Origin: Karstenula rhodostoma CBS 690.94
Taxonomy: Eukaryota > Ascomycota > Dothideomycetes > Pleosporales > Didymosphaeriaceae
Assembly: GCA_010093485.1 (NCBI GenBank)
Contig: MU001492.1
Location: 584,228-648,227, forward strand
DNA length: 64,000 nucleotides
Direction: 5' to 3'
Of this stretch, positions 58,834 through 64,000 are shown in pieces. Both the position numbers and the translations under genes were made by a program. Every line of letters starts with the position of its first letter. Positions within the stretch are counted from its first letter, which is position 1. The notes beneath the pieces were generated by a model. The model worked only from the letters and a program-made list of their open reading frames with translations. It ran no database searches and was not told the origin of the DNA.

Positions 58834-59908
58834 CTAACGCTCATTCACCCCTCCATCAAGATACTCGCTGCTCTCGTACCACTCCTCACCATCCCCATTT
58901 CCTGCCTCTCCGGCCTCGCCGTCGCCCTGGTCACGAAACCCCCGGAACCCCTGAAACTGGGCCTGGGACGGGAGCCGGTTCTGCTTCTCGGAAAAGCCGT
59001 CGAACGCGTGCTGCCTGTCCGCCGCGAAACCCTGGAAGACGGAGTCCAGCTTCTTGTTCTGGTTCTGGCCCTGGTGCTGGGAACTGGAAGGGGTAGGCGT
59101 AGGCAGCGCCTCAGCATCAGCATCGGCATCGGGGTCGGGTTTGATCTTGCGGGCGCGCGCGCGCTTCTTCGGCGTCTCCTCCTCCTGCTCGTCCTGGGAA
59201 GAAACCTCGGGTTGGTACTTGTAGTCTGCACTTCCCTTCCCCTTTTCCATCGACTTCGGCTTCAGCTTCGCCGGGCCGCGCTTGCGCTTCGGCGTTGGGG
59301 TGTTGGCGGCCGAACTCGCAGCCGGGGTCTTGCCCGGCGTAGCTGGAGGACCAGCGGCGGAGGGCGCCTCTTTCTCCCACCCCGCCTTCATCCGCGAATA
59401 CCGCTTCGACGCTGCGCCCGGCGTGGTTCCGCATGCTGCGGCGATGGCTTTCCAGTCGAGCGCCTGTGGCGTGTTAGGAAGTTACCTTTTGCCTTTACCC
59501 TTCCTTCCTTCCACACCTCATCCCCAGATAAAAACTGGCTAAAGGAACCCAGACACAAGGGGGGGAAACGTACCTTGTCCCTCGCCGAATGCTTCACGCA
59601 CAGCCACAGCAGCTCGTACGCGCCCTTACCCGCGGGCTTCCCCGTTTCCAGCGCTGTGCGCAGACGCGACCACCGCTTGCTGGTTGCGCCGGCGGAGAGG
59701 GACAGCGCGGTTGATACGGGAACCCAGTTTATCTGTGCGTTTGGTTAGTATCGGCACGCTTGGGGAAGGCAGCGGGGGTGCGTGGTGTGTGGTGTGTGCT
59801 ATCGAGGATGGGGGTGGGGGAAACGGCGGGACATAGACGTACCTGCGGCGGTCCTGCATGCGTGAGCACGAGGTACAGGTACTGGATGTTTTCCTCCTCG
59901 GTGGGCAT
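58834..59908 (-). CDS. SANT/Myb-like DNA-binding protein
   Basis: A 284-aa protein in three exons: 59843..59908, 59574..59732 and 58834..59463. Introns are 59733..59842 and 59464..59573, both with GTACGT/GTACGT donors and CACAG/CACAG acceptors. Two short Myb/SANT-like units are visible: INWVPVSTALSLSAGATSKR followed by WSRLR, and LDWKAIAAACGTTPGAASKR followed by YSRM. Both carry the ...W..(I/V)......T..A.SKR(W/Y)SR pattern common in fungal Myb-like proteins. The C-terminal half is disordered and basic then acidic, with nuclear-localisation-like PKRKRGPAK and PKKRARARK. Target and role are unknown. Confidence 0.8.
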
Positions 59909-60377
59909 GGTGGTTGTCGAGTAGGTCGTTGCTCGTCTTGCGGTATCTGTTGGAAGTGACGTGGACAAGAGTGTCGAGAAGATAGTGTCGAGAGGACAGG
60001 TGTTGGAGACGGGGAGGTGGGGATATAGTGGGTTTGCGGGACTCGAGGTGAAGGTGAGAGATCGTTGTTGTGGTCACGACGACAGGTCGGCTCTTGGCAG
60101 TCGTTGCGGCCTTCACGGTGGGCAAGTGAGAGACGGGTGCGACATCTGGGGAGGTGGGAAACCATGATACTATCAGGCGATATTAAGGTTTTCAAATGCC
60201 AAACGTGAGCTGTTGTCTACACATAGTCGTCAATACCCATGCGATGCGTGCGCCTCGAAAAAAAAAAAAGTTGCATTGACGTGAACGGCAAAACGCTACA
60301 ACTCGCTAAACACAACACACCTCTCTGCAAGCCACTGTTACACACCTCGGATGCCCCAGCTCCTGTCCCTGACTCAC
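59909..60377. other. Intergenic stretch between SANT and Exo84 genes
   Basis: 469 bp: the promoter of the SANT gene and the 3' flank of Exo84. It includes an A-run of about 11 at 60260-60270. No gene was found. Confidence 0.4.
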
Positions 60378-62549
60378 TCACGCGCTGACACCCAGCCCCA
60401 CAGGCCTGCTCTCCGCTTCCGCGGTCCCTCTCCCAACGAGCTCCGTAAAGTCCAGGCCGACCTCGGTCAACATGCCCGCGTGAGCCAGCGCCTGGTCCAT
60501 ACACTCCTGCCACACGGGCGCACTCGGGTCCACGCTGCTCAGCTGCCGATCCAGCAGGACATTGAACGCATCGACGTGCTCCTTGGCCCACTTGACGCAC
60601 GCAGACATGAGCACCTGCGGGAAGCACTTCTGGTAGATGTCGACGGTGTTCTTGATGATGGTGAAGTAGATGTAAGATATTTGGAAGATGTATTCGGGGA
60701 GGTGGCCCTCGAAGCTGCATTGTCTGCTGCTGTTAGCCTAGTATTCGTGTGGGGATGGGTGAAACCTAAACCTACCGAGACCGCGTCTTCATCAGATTCC
60801 CACGTGCTTCGAGATAGGCCTCTCGCGCTCGGTCTTCAAAGCCCAGTCGGACGATCCAAGTGACGTGGCGCTTGACCGACGTGATCCAGTTGTTGTTCTC
60901 CACGAGCTGTTTGATGAGGACATTGGCTAGTTTGGTGGCCCGCTCGTTGACTTTGAACACGACGATGCTCTGCGCCATTGTGTTTCCTCTGATGTTCTTT
61001 GCCAACGCCTTCAGCTTCTCGACCTTCATGACGGCGTTTTCAAAGCGTTGCAACGCGATGTCCATGTCTAGCTGGTCCAATTCGGTCTCCACAGCTCGAA
61101 GATTATGCTGCTTGCCGTCAATGTCGACGAGCATGCTGGCGCGGTTGACGACGTTCTCGGTCAGCGTCTCCATCAGGTCAGCCTTCTTGAGTATATTTGC
61201 GTCTCGGGTAGCGAAGTAATTGTATGAATCCTGCGCTCTGCCTCGTTCCTGGGTCTCGACTTCCTGGCTCTTCCTGAGATCATCCACAGCTTTGCGGTAC
61301 ATGGAAAGCAGTTGCACTTTGTCGGCGTCCTCGCCAGGATAGACAGCGTATGTAAAAGAGTCATTGCCGACACGTATATTAATCGCGTTGGCACCGCCTG
61401 ATTTGCTTCCGGTCCTGGACTTGGACGCAAGATCCGCCATCTGCACCTCTTGCAGCGGCCAGCATCTTTGCGCAACCCACTCTTGAGCCGGTTTCTTCTC
61501 TCGACTGCTCTGGGCGACTTCGCTTCTCTGCTTCTTCTCTGCCGCAACCAACAGGTGGTCGTTGAGAAGAATCAGATACACCCTCCTGCGCGCTTTCCAT
61601 GTCGCGGAGTTCAATTCAACCCATTTCCCCGACTGCCAGATGACGTGTCTCCCAGGAATAGCCGGCAGGTACTTTTGCGATCCCTCTATCCTCTTCCATA
61701 GCTGATGCAACTGCGTGTTCCAGAGTGTCTCGAGATTCGCCACTGAGCTCCTATTGGCGGCCTTGCGCGCGCTGAGCGAATTGCCATCGGCACTCGCATT
61801 TGGTGTCGTCTGCTCGAGTGTTGCAGTGAGCTCGGACATGAGCTGCTTGAGAGTGCGCATCTCGCTCTTGAGCTTCTCCGCCTCCTTACTGATCTTCATG
61901 AACTGCGTACGGTTCTGGTAGACGCTATGCTGGAGGTCGGTCGAGTTGCGGTTCTTGAGTTTGCGAAGCTCGTCCTGAAAGCGGCGGATATCGTCTTCGG
62001 AGGCATCGGCGAGCTGGTGGCTGACGACTCGAGGCGTATGAGCGCTTGTGTCACAATCTTGGTCGGGAAAGGCTTACATTGATCTGGCTTCAGGTTATCG
62101 TCGGCCAATTGCCGTCTATCTGGCTTGAAGCTGCGGCCATCTGAGCTCCCCGGCGGCCTCCCGTCTCTACTCGGCGGCGCTTCCCGGAACTGTGCTGGTA
62201 TCTGGGGCAGGTCCGGCATGGGCATGCCATTGCCAAAGTCGCTCGGCAGCTGGGTGACCTTCTGGGAGTACCTCCGCTTAACCAGGTCCGCCGTCTTGTC
62301 CTGGCCCGCCCGTTGCGACCTCTCTTTGGGCTGCGGCGCATCTGATGGTCGCAGTCCCGACCGGCTCGACTCGTTGGAAGGGCGACTGCTATTCTGGCCG
62401 CTGGAGAGTGTGACGGTACCTAGCCTAGCGGGCATAGGCGTACTGATCTGGCGCGGCGCGCTGATGACGGGCGGCCCTCCCTTCTTGCTCTTGTCGCTGC
62501 GCTTCTTGTTCTTGCGCAGCGAGATTCCTTTTCCCTTCTCTTCCGACAT
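60378..62549 (-). CDS. exo84: Exocyst complex component Exo84
   Basis: A subunit of the octameric exocyst that tethers secretory vesicles to the plasma membrane. Exons are 62078..62549, 60776..62027 and 60378..60723; introns are 50 and 52 bp. The product is 689 aa. The first 150 residues are basic, Ser/Pro-rich and disordered. The Vps51/Exo84-type coiled coil follows: ADASEDDIRRFQDELRKLKN, SVYQNRTQFMKISKEAEKLK and LKQLMSELTATLE. The PH domain occupies about 250-370 (RHVIWQSGKWVELNS, RRVYLILLNDHLLVAAEK). The C-terminal helical bundle includes AVETELDQLDMDIALQRFE, VKRHVTWIVRLGFEDRAREA and LPEYIFQISYIYFTIIKNTV. It is divergent from Tom20. Confidence 0.93.
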
Positions 62550-62947
62550 GTTGCCTGCAAGACGGGCGCTGGTGCCGGCGCAGCTGTCGCGGGTGCGTGG
62601 TCTTTTTGAATGGATGGGACAAAAGTTTGGATCTGTTGGCCTACGTATTGCCTAGCCTGGGGCAACACACATACACTCACACACTGTACTCGGGCTTTTG
62701 TCCTGGTGCTGTATGTACGTACGTGGAGGTGCCGCTACGCTGGACGCGTGGTGGTCATCCATGGCCCGAGCTCCCTGTGGTGCCGTTCCTTGCCTGCGAC
62801 CAAAAAAAGTGCAACCCCGTTCCATCGACGCCATCTCTCCTTGTCCGTCGCGCTCATCCACGCAATCCAACACTCCCGGACGCTCCCCCATCTTCCGTGC
62901 ACCGTCCAGATCGCTTCCCTCCGCGCCCCAGCACGCCCCAGCCCATA
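62550..62947. promoter_or_regulatory. Shared upstream region of Exo84 and Tom20
   Basis: 398 bp between divergent start codons, with CA-rich and C/T-rich leader sequence just before the Tom20 ATG. No specific factor site was identified. Confidence 0.4.
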
Positions 62948-63581
62948 ATGTCGTCATCGCTCAAGTCGTCGACCATCGTCGCCATCAGCGTGGGCACCGT
63001 CGTCACGGGCCTCGCTGCATACGCCGTATACTTCGACCACAAGCGACGGACGGACCCCGAGTTCCGCAAGCAGCTGAAGAAGGAGTCGAAGCGCCAGGCG
63101 CGCGCCGCAAAGGAGGAGGCCGAGGCGCACGGAAAGGAGCAGAAGAAGGCCATCCGGGAAGCCGTCGCGAGCGCGAACGAGGAGGGCTTCCCCAAGGACC
63201 CCGAGGAGGTCGAGGCATACTTCATGCAGGAGGTCGCCCAGGGCGAGGGCATGGTTCAGGCGGGTATGTGCATCCCGGTGACGGAATGGTTGTTGGAAGC
63301 GTGCTAACACTTGTCCAGGCGCAGATTCCGTCGAGGCAGCGCTGTGCTTCTACCGCGCCCTGAAGGTCTACCCCAACCCCAGAGAACTCATCAACATCTA
63401 CGACAAGACGGTGCCCAAGGTATGTGATTATATATACCACTTCCGACTGCCCAGCTAACGCGCCCAGCCCGTGCTCGACATCCTCGCCGAGATGATCGCC
63501 GTCGACACCAGCATCCCCGTGGGCAGCAAAGCGCCATCCGAGGCCGGTTCCGTGGGCGGTTCCGTGGGCGGCATCGAATAA
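62948..63581 (+). CDS. tom20: Mitochondrial import receptor Tom20
   Basis: The outer-membrane receptor that recognises presequences and hands precursors to the TOM channel. Exons are 62948..63263, 63319..63419 and 63468..63581; the product is 176 aa. A single N-terminal anchor ([20 protein letters not shown], about 10-29) is followed by the positively charged [20 protein letters not shown] and a Lys/Glu/Ala helix. The cytosolic domain has [16 protein letters not shown], then [20 protein letters not shown] and [18 protein letters not shown]. The tail is Gly/Ser-rich with a duplicated SVGG. Introns are 55 and 48 bp with GTATGT donors. Confidence 0.95.
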
Positions 63582-64000
63582 GCGTGGTACCATCCTCTCA
63601 TGTCCGCGGCCACATCACCTCTCCACGCGCAAATACAGCCCATTGTATTATTCTTGTAAATGTAAAAGTACCACTACGTGAATTTGGTCAGGACCTTCAT
63701 CAGGCCGGCGTTCTTTCTAGGTTGGCATGGGGGCGCGGTTCGAAGGGGCGGCATAGATCAGGATTCCCAATCGAACATTTCACTCGCATACGAACGAGCC
63801 ACGTCTTATATTCTAACCTTGAAAATGATACAAGCACGCTTTCTCACTAATAGAGTCTCTGCAGCTTCGGACATATATTTCTAATTTGCGCTTCGAAAGA
63901 TGCTTTGGTATACAACACATTACACGGATCTGAAGACTGGAGTCGTTTACTGCATGCTTCCCTGACCGCCGAACGCCTTGCTCAATGGTCTTCTCACCCA
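63582..64000. other. 3' flank of Tom20 to window end
   Basis: 419 bp with no recognisable gene. It starts with the Tom20 3' UTR. Short frames here have no family resemblance. Confidence 0.4.

Noticed and set aside
58765..59748. 327-codon frame on the plus strand
   Set aside because: Antisense to the SANT/Myb-like gene, whose three exons and two introns fit well on the minus strand.

Overview
The window is nuclear DNA of a filamentous ascomycete (Pezizomycotina). Coding sequence is split by many 45-60 bp GT-AG introns with CTAAC/CTGAC branch points. Families typical of this group are present: a Git3/Gpr1 receptor, DUF3112 and DUF4267 membrane proteins, a STAND NTPase, a JmjC-bearing TYW4, and a single dispersed 5S rRNA gene. 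The gene content looks most like a Dothideomycete, but that is an impression, not a demonstration. Exon chains were built by hand from protein similarity and splice signals. Wherever I give a full chain, the summed length is a whole number of codons.

Layout. 0-9 kb: 3' end of proline dehydrogenase; a DUF3112 membrane protein (-); an unrecognised multi-exon gene (-); a vacuolar TRP/YVC1-type cation channel in about 16 exons (+). 9.8-11.1 kb: a C2H2 zinc-finger factor, followed by about 6.2 kb with no convincing gene. 17-27 kb: PI31-like proteasome regulator (-), LRR protein (+), a broken berberine-bridge-type FAD oxidoreductase (-), TYW4 (-), and ATG18-type PROPPIN (+). 27-30 kb: 5S rRNA (-), DUF4267 protein (-), and a 61-bp TA-flanked inverted-repeat element. 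30-45 kb: PPS1-type dual-specificity phosphatase (-), DNA polymerase delta subunit 4 (-), scavenger decapping enzyme (+), UDP-glucose 4-epimerase (-), Arc1-type tRNA-binding cofactor (-), UCH-family deubiquitinase (+), Gpr1-type receptor (+). 46.7-53.4 kb: a 2202-aa STAND NTPase with a helical-repeat array. 54-64 kb: SUN-domain protein (+), quinone oxidoreductase (+), SANT/Myb-like protein (-), Exo84 (-), Tom20 (+).

Most genes are single-copy housekeeping functions: tRNA modification and charging, RNA decay, replication, autophagy, secretion, mitochondrial import, nuclear envelope. They do not form a pathway cluster. Several are head-to-head pairs sharing 0.3-0.65 kb of upstream DNA (PI31/LRR, TYW4/ATG18, POLD4/DcpS, Arc1/UCH, Exo84/Tom20). 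The accessory or less ordinary parts are the STAND-TPR protein, the oxidoreductase pseudogene, the 5S gene with paired base changes, the TA-flanked mini-element, and the gene-free 11-17 kb stretch.
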